Origin: Parastagonospora avenae f. sp. tritici 18332-5
Lineage: Eukaryota; Ascomycota; Dothideomycetes; Pleosporales; Phaeosphaeriaceae
Direction of reading: 5' to 3'
Assembly (NCBI GenBank): GCA_022559985.1
Contig: JAFJTR010000010.1
Location: 62,001 to 126,000, forward strand
Length of the DNA stretch: 64,000 nucleotides
Under the pieces are notes generated by a model. The model worked only from the letters and a program-made list of their open reading frames with translations, ran no database searches and was not told where the DNA came from. Positions within the stretch are counted from its first letter, which is position 1. Each line of letters begins with the position of its first letter. This document shows, piece by piece, positions 42,709-53,135 of this stretch. The position numbers and the translations under genes were made by a program.

Positions 42709-44975
42709 ATGCATCTCGACAAACCCTCAATTATCAACTCGCCCGGGGATTGGCTCAGCTCTTTTGGGACTAGTGGATATCGCCATCAGCTGTCTGACTT
42801 CCAGCCTTGGACCGTCAACATGGGAATGAACGCCCTCAGAGCAAGTCAGAACTGCTGTATCTTGAGCTCTTGTACCCTGCAGCTTTCACCATCCATCACC
42901 ACCACATCAAATATGGAAGGTACCATAGGTAGCCTTGCGGACCCCCAGTATCCGATTGCGCAAGATCCTGAGCTCGAAGATGATGAATTGTGCAAGCGCT
43001 GCTTGACAATATCCCGGGACTTTTCTAAGGAGGAAGAATTAAATGGCATACTGTTTATTGGTAAAGACATAGAAGAGTGGGAAGCATCAAGCTGCAAATT
43101 ATGCGTCCTCATTCGTTTTGCCGTGGGGTCTCAAAAGTCTTGGTCTAGGGTGAGAATAGACTTGACTTGGTTTCCATATGGAGAGCTTCAGTTTCCCCGA
43201 CAGGCTAGCGATCCAAAGGCGATTGGAATCTTGATATTATTCAATCGCAACTTGCGAGACTTCACTGAAGACGGGCCGGAGATCACGAGATGTAGCGAGG
43301 ACGATGATGAACAACCGGTTCATGAGCAGCGATGTCAGAGTGTAAACTTCCAGTTGCTCAAAAGATGGCTCTCGAATTGCGACACAAAGCACCGATTATG
43401 CAGTCCTCAGGCACACCGATCTCTAAGCGATTCCGAGTTATCGATGTCTATGAGCGAAGCATTCGAATTGCACCTGAGGATTGTCACTACGTTGCGTTGT
43501 AATACTTATGGGGTGATCAATCCGCCTCGCACAGCCATCCTGTAGCTTCCCAATTGTCGAGCAAGCTACCTCTTACTATCGAGGACAGTATTAAGGCTAC
43601 ACAAATGCCAGGATACAAGTATCTTTAGGTAGATCGGATTGTACGTTCTGCACATGATTCTCAGGTTGTTATTAACACTGCATAGTGTATTGACCAAGAT
43701 GATCCGGTCGACAAAGCAGTCCAAGTCCAGCAAATGGGCACTATTTACGCCGCAGCAAGTGCGACTCTTGTAGCTTGCGCGGGGAAAGACCCAACATACG
43801 GTCTCCTCGGCGTAAGTACTAAACGTTCATATTGCGAGGGAATGAAGATTGGCCCTTTCAAGATCCGCTTACATGTGGAAACGAGCTATCGGTCAATCAG
43901 AGACTCAATCTGGGCAATCCGAGGATGAACTCTCCAGGAGGGCCTTTTGTCGAATCGACTTCTGTTATTCACTGACCGCCAAGTTGTATACATTTGCAAC
44001 AACGAGGCTAGCCACGAGGCCAGCGAGCAAGTTATCGGTGTCTGTCACATTAGCTTCCCTGACTTTGTTTCGCAGGGCCAATGGGACCTTGAGGGAGCCT
44101 GTGACATTATGACACAATACTCTACGCGCTATCTCAGTTTCGACAAAGATGCCTTGGACGCTATTACTGGTATCTGGGCTGTGTTCGAAAAGCGCAATCC
44201 AGCCTTCAGACATATGTTCGGAATGCCTTCCGGTATATACCCACTTCAACCGCCCTGCGTATATCCGAGCCTTCTATGGACCCATATGCTTCCTGCAGTT
44301 CGACGATTGGGGTTCCCCAGTTGGTCTGTCCTGGGTTGGAAGGGTGCCGCTGTATTCAAGGATTATGTACAGGACCCAGAATCGCATGAGGGTATGATTG
44401 AAGTTCTTGAGAATGATCAATGGCATCCACTAGAGTCACTACTCAAGATCGCACTCGACCAATTCCACAACGTTACGGCGAGTACATCACCAGTTTTGAA
44501 GGTGAACGCAGTGGCGGCGGAGTTTACCCTAGAGTATGTCACGTGGAATGGCAGCCATCCCAGTCTCAACCTGTATAAAGGGTTCCACCTCATACTACCA
44601 TGGTCCGAAACTCATGAGCTGTGTATTGAGCCTAGATGGGACGACGCGACCTTGGACCTTGAAAACTGCGGCTCGCTACTATGTGTAGTCTTCATACTTG
44701 AGTGGGACGATCGTTATTGGAAATAACGCATTCCCTATCTACTTGTTCTCAGATCTTTTGGGGACCACTTTCAACGTATTGGATATTATGACGAAGAGAA
44801 CGATAAAGTGTACTGTAGTTGGGGACTGAACCCAGAGCTGCGTTCACATCGGGAGCAATTCAGAACGAAGCAAAACAAGCTATGGGCGGGGCGACCGCCA
44901 CCTTTGGCTAAAGATAGTCAAGACCCTCCCCATTGGGCAAAAAAGATGGAAAGAAAGACATTTTTGCTCGGTTGA
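42709..44975 (+). pseudogene. HET-domain gene with several inactivating mutations
   Basis: The first frame (ATG 42709, or the more likely ATG 42913) reads ELCKRCLTI and CKLCVL, then shifts by one base near 43403-43408. The HET domain continues in the new frame as FRVIDVYERS. There, conserved motifs contain stops: ALSYLWG reads AL-TAA-YLWG (43500-43502), and YLWVDRICIDQ reads YL-TAG-VDRI (43626-43628), followed by an intron at 43641-43685 and CIDQDD. RGWTLQEGLLS reads RG-TGA-TLQEGLLS (43926-43928). The frame then runs open for 265 codons to TAA 44724-44726, beyond which GDHFQRIGYYDEE still reads in frame to 44975. Three stops sit exactly on invariant HET residues, so this is a true pseudogene. 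Base composition is not depleted in GC as heavy RIP would leave. Confidence 0.88.
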
Positions 44976-46380
44976 TAACGCATACACATTCTCCTCTATG
45001 CAAAATCAGCATCATCCAATAATCTATCATCGACTCCCAGCATCCTTTCACAGCCACAAATTTGACTCCGTGCCACCAAAATCACCTTCTGCCAAAACAT
45101 GCTGTTCTCATATGAACAGTATCAACCACTCTCCATCCCGACTCCGAACTCCAAACTTCAAACTCCCTCCATTCCTCACCTTCCTTCTAAACCTCTCTTC
45201 TACCTATACCCTTACCCAACCCCATCTTCGCACCCCCACCACCCTCCCAAGTTCCAACCTTACACAAGCTATATATATCCCACACCCCATCACACATGTC
45301 CCACCCTCTCTCCTCGCTTAAACGCACCCCCAGCACCCGAGCTAACACAAACCCCAATCCTCCGCCAAGCCACACCCTGATAATCAAGCCTCCGCAGGAC
45401 TCGGCTTGAAAGTGCAAACGCCGCGGTATGTTCCATTCAGCTTGGCTAGAAAAGCGTCTCCTCGAAAGTCTCGCATTTTCAACGTCAAGCAACATTAATT
45501 GTACAAATGGACTTGCGTGAGTCGGTACAAGACAGCGACCAGTACTCTGTACGCTGCTCAGTCAGGGCAATAAGCCCCGACACACGCACGCACGCAAGCG
45601 AGATGTCCGGAAAGAGGTTGGGAGAAACGTCGTTTGCAGCACATGAGCTAGTTCTCCCTTGCATATTTGTTGTTGGTGGGTGAACGTCCCGCAGCGCTGG
45701 GTCGGGAAGCCGGACGGTTGCGATTGAGATTCCATTCGCATGCATCTGGCACTCCCGAACCTTGCCGCCGGTCGGTGTTTCGTCGTCTGATAATCAAGGA
45801 CTTCTGTTCATTTACTACATATCGCTATCGCACACTTTGTATCAGGTCGGGTTCAGGTTACACGTGGTTTGTCGGAAAAAGAGGTGCCAACCCCAACTAG
45901 GAATGACAGTAAAGCGATTCAAACCAAGGAGAATTAACGAAATAATGGGGCCTAAGAGAAATAGATACGTTTGGAAGGGAATGGTATTAAAGAAACAAAA
46001 ATCTGCTGAACAAGCAAAAAAGGAGGGCTTGTTCCGTGGGGAGACCGCTCAAAACTATAGCCATGAAGTCCCCCAAAAAGAGAACCAGTTTATAAGAATC
46101 CTGCGTTGTCTCGCACACTTTGCTTCCATCTGCCCCGTCTTAGTTCATGTGTAAAACGGGCTTTCCTGTTACGCTTCGTGTGTAGATTGGCCCCTAGCCC
46201 GCCCGCAGGGTATCAATCAAAAGAGAAGCGATCCCGGGCTGAGGCAAGCCACTCGGCGGAAGAAAGCTGAAGCTGTAGGCCCACAACGCCTGATGGACGA
46301 CGTCAAATACGAGCCGTCGTGAAAGACATGCAATACAAAATCCAAGTGGAAATGTTCGATTTTCTTCGCCGCTCCTCTCA
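44976..46380. other. 1.4 kb intergenic region with a G-poor tract
   Basis: Between the HET pseudogene and the end of GNA1 (minus strand), so it includes the GNA1 3' UTR at its right end. It holds a strongly G-depleted, C/A/T-rich stretch at about 45100-45340 (listed separately). Short open frames near 45760-46150 have no ATG start or family resemblance. Confidence 0.5.
45110..45340 (+). repeat. G-depleted, pyrimidine-rich tract
   Basis: Over 45121-45300 I count only about six G on the plus strand against a large excess of C. The sequence is made of CTCC, CCAAAC and CACACC-like words without an exact repeat unit. It ends in TATATATAT and CACACC. It may be a decayed microsatellite or a nucleosome-excluding tract. 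Confidence 0.6.
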
Positions 46381-47595
46381 TTATATCAGACCGCATAACC
46401 GCAAGTTCTCCTGGATGATGATGTCTGCAATGCGTTAGTTGTAATCAGGAGATACGGGATCTGGGGATGCATACCGTTTACTGCTGCCATGACGAATCGA
46501 ATCTGCATAGTGTCGGTGGCGCAAGTGAAATGCGTGTAGATCTGCTTTGTCTCGTGCTGGTTGAGCGAGACAAATCGGTTCAAAATGTAGTCGCAGGCCG
46601 CAGCGTAATCTGGGCCACCTTCGTAGTCGGGGAAATAGTTCTTCATCGGGCTGACGGGCAGCTTCTCCTTGAAGCGATCGATCTTGTTCAAGAACAGGAT
46701 GATGGAGGTCTTGACGAACCATCTCGAGTTGCAGATGGAGTCGAACAGTGTAAGGGCCTCCTGCATACGGTTGACGGTCTCGTCCTCGAAAAGGAGCTGA
46801 TCGTACTCGGAAATGGCAACCAAGAAAAGGATAGTTGTGACATTCTCGAAGCAGTGTATCCACTTCTTTCGCTCTGATCGCTGACCACCAACGTCGAACA
46901 TGCGGTATGTGAGGTCGCCGATGATGAAAGTGGTCTCGGTGATACCAGTGGTCTTGACACGCGATCGGAGGACGTCCTGGTCGTTGGGGATGTAGTCGGG
47001 GGCGGCAATGCGGTCGATTGAGTCGAAGTAGCTAGGTTTGTCAGCATCAAAGTCATCGTAGTTTGGTATCGTATCAAACTCACTATTTCGCCGAGTCGTT
47101 GAGCTGGTACTCGCGCGAGCGCTGGAAGCACTGCTGCACACCGGCATCCTTCCAGAGCACGGAGATGGCGTTACCAACCTCCGGGGGCAGACTGTCGCCC
47201 TCGATCTGTGCGGGTTGCATGAAAATCGTTTGCACGTGGTACTCAGCGCGCTGGTCGTCAAGCGGCAGCTCGAGCGACTCCATGGCCTCGAGGATGACGC
47301 GCATCGACTGGACCGTGTTGCTGAAGATAATCTCCTTGAACGACTCGCGCTCGTCGCGCGAGTAGCCGCCCTCGTGGATGAGCTTCATCTGCTTGAGAAT
47401 TGTCGACTTGCCGGATTCACCGGCACCTGCAGCGTGTTAGATGGTCGTGTCTTGATGCGAGGCGCGAGGCGACTGACCGAGCAGGAGCATCTTGATCTCA
47501 TTGCGCTGCATCATCTTGTCGCGCTTGAGCTGGTTCTCAATCTCCTCATTCCGCTGCTTTCCCTCCTTCTCCTCTGTGCTCATGCCGCAACCCAT
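46381..47595 (-). CDS. GNA1: Heterotrimeric G-protein alpha subunit, group I (Gi-like)
   Basis: Four exons (47595-47478, 47426-47084, 47031-46475, 46424-46381) with introns of 50-52 bp encode exactly 353 residues, the length of fungal group I G-alphas (GNA1/FadA/CGA1). The N-terminus MGCGMST carries the myristoylation Gly2 and palmitoylation Cys3. The nucleotide-binding motifs are present: GAGESGKST (P-loop, across junction 1), RSRVKTTGI (switch I), DVGGQRSERKKW (switch II), FLNKIDRF (guanine specificity) and CATDT. The C-terminus ENLRLCGLI has the Cys four from the end that marks the pertussis-toxin-sensitive class. In related plant-associated fungi this subunit controls growth, conidiation and virulence through cAMP signalling. 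The upstream region is 3.2 kb long. Confidence 0.97.
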
Positions 47596-50500
47596 GATGG
47601 CGAATGTGGACGGAGTCCCGTGTGATTAATAAGGTGTAAAGGTGCGTAGATATGTACCGTTGCGGCCGGCCAATGCGGAAATCTGGAGGGGCGAGTCAAC
47701 AACAAACTCAATGCAGTGCAAAGGGACACGATCAGGTGCAGATGGGTGTTGGTTTGGTTTCGGGGAGAAAACGGCGAGCGAGGCAGGAAGGTGCTTGGTC
47801 GCCCAGACCAGACAAGGATGCTTGGCTGTCAGGGGACGAGAGGAAGGTGCGACTGCGGACAAGGAAGGCGCGACCAAGGACACGGGGGAGGCTCACCTGC
47901 TATTACAATACCTGCTCTTCGTCGACGACGACTGTGGCAGGATGCGGCGGCGAATGGATGTGTTGGTGGTGGTGGTGGTGGTGGAGGGTGAAGGGATGGC
48001 TGGCTGGCGAGTGATGGCGAGGCTCGCTTCGCTTGCGGGTCTCAGGGACGCTGCAAGGCCGGTCGGGGGTGGAGAAGGCGGCTGGAGATGTCACTTGCAG
48101 ATGCTCAACAACACAGCCAAAGAACGGACGCAGTGCAGGTCGTGTTGCACAGCAGCGATTGAGTGTTTGAAGCCGGCAGAGGCTGGTTGTGAATGCGAAA
48201 TGCAGAGACAGACTGGAGAGGCAGGCAAAAAGAGGCTTTTGGAATGGCTGCGAAAGGAGAAGGACGCTTGGCCCAAAGCAGCGGCGAGTCGCTTTCATGG
48301 GAATTAGCTTCGGGGCTCGTCCGTGCACTTCGTGTAGCACCATCACGTCCACCCTTCCGACACTTGTCTGTTCGCTGCGACAGACTGACCGCGCCCTGCA
48401 ATTCACAAATCACTCGCCGCGGTTCGCTCCAGCCCTGACACGCTGCGAACGCTCCCCTGCACGGCCTGCTGCTGACCTGACATACATCACACAGGCCTGC
48501 ACGTGACGGCTTACTGCTCACTGGCACTCCCACTCTCACCTGCACGCTGAGGTCCGCTTGCTCGTCCGGCTCCTCCTAGCACGACAGACTCGAGCACCAC
48601 ATAGGCCCAGCCGTCGCCCCCAAAGTAGTTGCACCTGTTCGACATGGTCTCGCTGTCCTACGAACACCGCCAGATGCGCTTCCCGTCCCGCTTGAGACTG
48701 GTTGGCAATCATTCTAGAAGCATTAAGGAACCTTAATTACACTAGGCGAATGAGACGCCTTGCGCCGGGCCCACAGCGGACGGCCCCCCAGCGACTTTGA
48801 AACGATTCTGTGCACGCAATCATCGCAGTCACGCCCTCGTGTCTGACATTGACAATCCACGGTCCGCTGCTCAAACACGTCTGCTGCTGTTCGACGTTGG
48901 CCAACATGTTGTGCCACTTGACGTAAGGTTTCTGAACCTTCAATGCATCGCGACGTGATCGCTTCATCGGCAGCGTTCACGCATCCCGGCCAATCACGGT
49001 GGCGACCGGCATGAACGCTAAGCCGATCCGATACTCGCCAAACTGCGCGTCTTCATTTTCTCTCGCGCCATCTGTCCAATCGAGACGCCTCCGAGGCTAA
49101 ATCCTCTGCTTGTGCTCGCCTCTCTTTCCCAACTCAATTGGCGGGCGGCCAACGATTCAACGTCTTATCACTGCGCAAATGTCAAATTGTGAGCATCTGC
49201 GCCCTGTTCGATCATCGCCAAAATGACGCCGTTCAGCTTTCTCGATGCGTCGCGAATGCGCGATCACCTCTGCGTATCATTAGTGAAGAGGGCTGCATTA
49301 GACCCTCAGTAAGTTCAGGGACGAACAAACGTCCCTGACTCTGCGGCGCGCATCGTCGCCGTTAGCGTCAACACTATTCTCCAGCTTTATTTCGTTCCTG
49401 TTCCCAGTACGCGGCATCTGTCAGGGATCGTTGTTCAGCGGAACACACGTGGAAGCACTGACTTGACGTGAGTGTGGGTAGAAAGGGGCGCCGCCAGAGT
49501 GGACAACGCATGAGCTATGCACGCCAACTGGACGTTGCCGAACCCATGCTCTCCTGAATTGCACCCAGAAATATGGCTATGGACCACGTTACAGACGTAT
49601 CTTTAGCAGCAGACTCCCGTGAGTCGGACTGTGCCTGTACCACTCAGCACCAAGGTCTCCTCCCGAATCGTGACGGCGCCTCCCGGACACAGGTCCCTTT
49701 TGCGATACTGTCGCCAGCAACACTGCATCTGTGCTGGCCTGTCATGTCCCATGTGGACATGGTACCCACGACAGGACCCAGCTCCCAAGACTCAGACCTC
49801 TCGACCCGTTTATATCTGTGAGCTCTTGGGTATACATGTACCACATGACGTGAACACGAACAGTCCGCATACGAGGACCGGATGCCAGTGCCTAACTTTC
49901 TGCTGCAGCTCTGGTTGACACTCGGAAAAGCGACGAAACATCCTGGTGTCCGTCATAGGCGGACTCCGCGCGAAAATAGTGAACTTCAAACTGTTACCAC
50001 TTATTGTCTTTGCAAATCTCCAACATCAATTTCGCACTCTCTCTCTATCACGGCCCCACGAAACTTACCTCAGCCCATATTCTGGCCAGAACAAACATAC
50101 TCAGCAGGAAGTGTTCCTTCAATGTTCAGCTAAGACTGGCTGCAGCCATTGCGACTAACAGAGCAGACGCCAACTTTATCTACTGCACAAACCTCGTGGA
50201 GTATCACTTTGTACGCTGCCAGTGGCTGGTAGCGCACGTATGTTTAACGCTGTATGAACGTAGGCCAAGGCTCGCTTCTACGCTCTGCGCGAAGAGTAGG
50301 AGACGAGTAACCATTCATAGGCTGCCATATAAGTACAGCGTTGAGCTGGGCGCTTATGCGGACCAATTCGGTAACGCGCAAAATAGAGGTGCCCAAAATA
50401 GCAGCGTTGCATCACGACATGCTGCGACCACCAACATTTCGATCAATCGCTGCGCTCATATGTTCCGAGCGCTTACCAAGGATGCAGAAGATTCCGCAAA

Positions 50501-50813
50501 GCCACTACTATGACGCCGCAGCGGTTGCCCAGGCACAACTTTGGCCCGGCGCGTGTAGAGGATACTGATACATATTGACAGCCTACCATCCTCCACCAAA
50601 TTCCCTCTGATGCGTTAACAAGACTTCTTGAGACAGAGCATGCGTTACGATTTTCCTTGAGTTATCTCCTTCAATTTCTTTGTTCACTTTTCGCTGCTGG
50701 ACGGCCTTTTTCTACTAGTCACAATTTCCTCATGTCTAGATCTCCTAGTGAGTAGAACCTAGCTGCACTACACCGCACGATGAAGCTTATGGTCTCCCAG
50801 ATCTTGTACAACT
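47596..50813. promoter_or_regulatory. 3.2 kb divergent intergenic region, GNA1 and CFEM gene promoters
   Basis: No gene is recognised between the two divergently transcribed genes. A (TGG)7 microsatellite lies at 47964-47984. The first kilobase upstream of GNA1 is GC-rich, with many short open frames on both strands. It probably contains a long 5' UTR. Confidence 0.5.
47964..47984 (+). repeat. (TGG)7 trinucleotide microsatellite
   Basis: Seven perfect TGG units, about 370 bp upstream of the GNA1 start codon and possibly inside its 5' UTR (as CCA repeats in the mRNA). Confidence 0.85.
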
Positions 50814-53135
50814 ATGCTTTTAAGCCATTTCAAAAGGCTATGCATTACCTCTGCTACCCTAATTGCAGCTTCTCCGCTGGCCACTGTCGTTCCCAAATCA
50901 ACATCTCTTCCGTCTGCACTTCAGCAGGCTGTTCCTTCATGTGCACAGACATGCGTACAGGCCTCGCTGGCCGAGAAGTTCCCTGTAGCATGTTCTGGTC
51001 AAGAAAATATTCAGTGTCTCTGTTCTCGTTATAGTAATAGTGGAGAGTCGCTCGGTGAAGTGGCTCTAGGCTGTGTGTATACAGGCTGCTCCATGGTCGA
51101 CCAGGGTGCAGCTTCAGCATACAACGTATGTCTCGGACAACGGGACGCGGTTATGCCAACCAAGAGTGTTCTTACTGTAGTCGCAAGCAGTACTCCTCGA
51201 ACAACTTCAACGATGTTATCCAAATCGATCGCCGTACCCACACCCACAACCACCCTGCGAACCACAGGCACTTCGACTCAATCCATCATCATCATCGACT
51301 CAATCTCCTCTACGCCGTCTGCAACATCATCACCTACGTCCACGTTCGTTGCTGTACCAGCCGCGACAAACCCACCGCCAAAGATGACTCCAGCTCAGAT
51401 CGCCGGGCTATCTGTAGCTGCAGTCGCCGCATTTGTCATTGCCGTTGGGCTCATGGCCTTGAGCGTATGCTTACGCAGGAAAAGGGAGCGCAAGAACGCT
51501 TTTGATTCAGATGAGAAGGGTTCAAGCACCAAGTCGAACCAGCTCTCTTCACGATTCTCGAACTTCGTCGCCGCGGGAAGCACCAAAGTACCATCAAGCC
51601 GCTTCACAATGGCAATTCCTCCGGCTGCTCGCAAAGGAGGCAAGCATGTCAAATTGAATGCGAGCAGAGTCAAGGACCAGGATGCGACTCTGCGTCCAAT
51701 TCGCCCCGTCCAACGCAATGGCGTTGGCACCTCCAACAGCTCTTCTGACTCTTCGCTGCCTCTCAGTCAGATTGGTGTTGCTATTAGTGCCGAGTTAGAC
51801 GGAAACTCTGCCGTCCCTCGGATTACAACAAGCGCACCTTCACAATCGGAAAGCGGCAGACCGAAACAGTCTCAGCTCAGCGTCCCCTTCAGACCCGTCA
51901 GCACTATGACACAAGACACTGTATTTGAAGAAGACGAGACCACAGTACGCCGTAGGTCATCTGCGTTACTCCCCACTCCACCTGTTCCCGTAGCGCCGAT
52001 TCGTAGCCTCCAGCCATCTAAACGAGCAGCGACTTTTGATACTGCAGTTGGATCCTCTGCTCCACCAAAGAACGCTAGCCACAAATCTGCACGGCGCTCC
52101 GAACTGTTCCTGGAAATACCTGTCCGCCACGAGAGGCCTCAACCCAGGAGGATCATTGCCGCTCAGATGCCATCAACAGGATCGCCGCAACAACTTCCAG
52201 GTCGTCAAAACTGGCCAGCGCCTTCAGGCCAAATGAAGGCTTTCGCACCGCCACAAAAAACGCCTGGTAGCTCGGATATTGATGACTACTACTTCTCAAC
52301 GCACCAGAACACAAAACCGCTACCGGTCCCAGGGTATGCCTTACGTGCCAGGGACTCACCGAAAAGTGTGAATGTGAGAGCGAAGCGATCTGGCAGCACA
52401 GTCTCCCGCACAGCGTCTCGTGCATCGACAAACTTCCGAGACTCGGGCTCTTCACAAACCTCGTTCGAGACTGCAGATCCAAGCGACCCAACACCAGATG
52501 ACGAAGACGACGACAAGCAACTCTCCGACGACGCGAAACTCTCCCCCGTCGCCGAATCCCCCATTTCCAAACTCCGCTACCCCAAAATCCCACGCGCATC
52601 CAACCAACTCGTGCCCCGCAGCCCGCGCAGCCCCCAAAACGCACAGAGCTTCAAGACTTCACGAACTCCGCGCCGCAACCAACCCAGCCCCCCTTCAACC
52701 TCCCACCTCCTACATAACCGCCACAAAGACCTCGCACCCCTCCTTCTCGAAACACGTCTCCCCTTAAAACTCAACGCACCCAAGGACGTCGCGCTCGTCC
52801 CTCGCCCCCCGCTCAAAGACCCCTTCACATCCCCACCCCGCGCCCGCACACATGCGCGCAGCAACAGCACGGAATCCTGGTCAACTACGCCGCGCTCTAA
52901 GATCGATCGCAAGAGCCGCACGCAAAGCGTGGCCAGCCCGGACATGTACGAAGAGCCCGTGGTGATCCGGCCGCTTAATGTGCGGCGCAAGAGAGACGAG
53001 ATGAGGGAGATTAACGTTGGACGGGATGTTGATCATGATGCGGAGGGGCTGAGAAGTCCGGTTTGGATTCCGAAACTGACGCCGACGAAGAAGGGGGATG
53101 ATTTGTTTATTAGTGTGGGGTGGGGTGGACGGTAA
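50814..53135 (+). CDS. CFEM-domain membrane protein with long cytoplasmic tail
   Basis: A single-exon gene of 773 residues. Residues 1 to about 25 form a signal peptide (MLLSHFKRLCITSATLIAAS). The CFEM domain follows, with all eight cysteines at 43, 47, 60, 68, 70, 87, 92 and 106, in the expected C-x3-C ... C-x7-C-x-C order. The residue three before Cys68, usually the Asp that ligates haem iron, is Asn65. A Ser/Thr-rich stalk (about 110-190) leads to one membrane helix at about 195-219 (IAGLSVAAVAAFVIAVGLMA), followed by a basic RRKRERK stop-transfer. The remaining 550 residues are a Ser/Pro/Arg-rich, probably disordered cytoplasmic tail. The layout suggests a surface sensor or adhesion protein rather than a GPI-anchored haem carrier. 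No ligand can be assigned. Confidence 0.87.
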   Translation: MLLSHFKRLCITSATLIAASPLATVVPKSTSLPSALQQAVPSCAQTCVQASLAEKFPVACSGQENIQCLCSRYSNSGESLGEVALGCVYTGCSMVDQGAASAYNVCLGQRDAVMPTKSVLTVVASSTPRTTSTMLSKSIAVPTPTTTLRTTGTSTQSIIIIDSISSTPSATSSPTSTFVAVPAATNPPPKMTPAQIAGLSVAAVAAFVIAVGLMALSVCLRRKRERKNAFDSDEKGSSTKSNQLSSRFSNFVAAGSTKVPSSRFTMAIPPAARKGGKHVKLNASRVKDQDATLRPIRPVQRNGVGTSNSSSDSSLPLSQIGVAISAELDGNSAVPRITTSAPSQSESGRPKQSQLSVPFRPVSTMTQDTVFEEDETTVRRRSSALLPTPPVPVAPIRSLQPSKRAATFDTAVGSSAPPKNASHKSARRSELFLEIPVRHERPQPRRIIAAQMPSTGSPQQLPGRQNWPAPSGQMKAFAPPQKTPGSSDIDDYYFSTHQNTKPLPVPGYALRARDSPKSVNVRAKRSGSTVSRTASRASTNFRDSGSSQTSFETADPSDPTPDDEDDDKQLSDDAKLSPVAESPISKLRYPKIPRASNQLVPRSPRSPQNAQSFKTSRTPRRNQPSPPSTSHLLHNRHKDLAPLLLETRLPLKLNAPKDVALVPRPPLKDPFTSPPRARTHARSNSTESWSTTPRSKIDRKSRTQSVASPDMYEEPVVIRPLNVRRKRDEMREINVGRDVDHDAEGLRSPVWIPKLTPTKKGDDLFISVGWGGR

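Noticed and set aside
42709..44975. Heavy RIP as the cause of HET gene decay
   Set aside because: Not all stops fit CpA to TpA changes and the region is not visibly depleted in GC. A computed RIP index would be needed to revisit this.
45762..46154. 130-codon plus-strand open frame with a Lys-rich middle
   Set aside because: The reading does not start with ATG, lies in AT-rich 3' DNA of GNA1, and has no recognisable motif.
50004..50513. 169-codon plus-strand open frame upstream of the CFEM gene
   Set aside because: It overlaps several other open frames, its composition is unlike the real genes nearby, and no motif or splice context was found.
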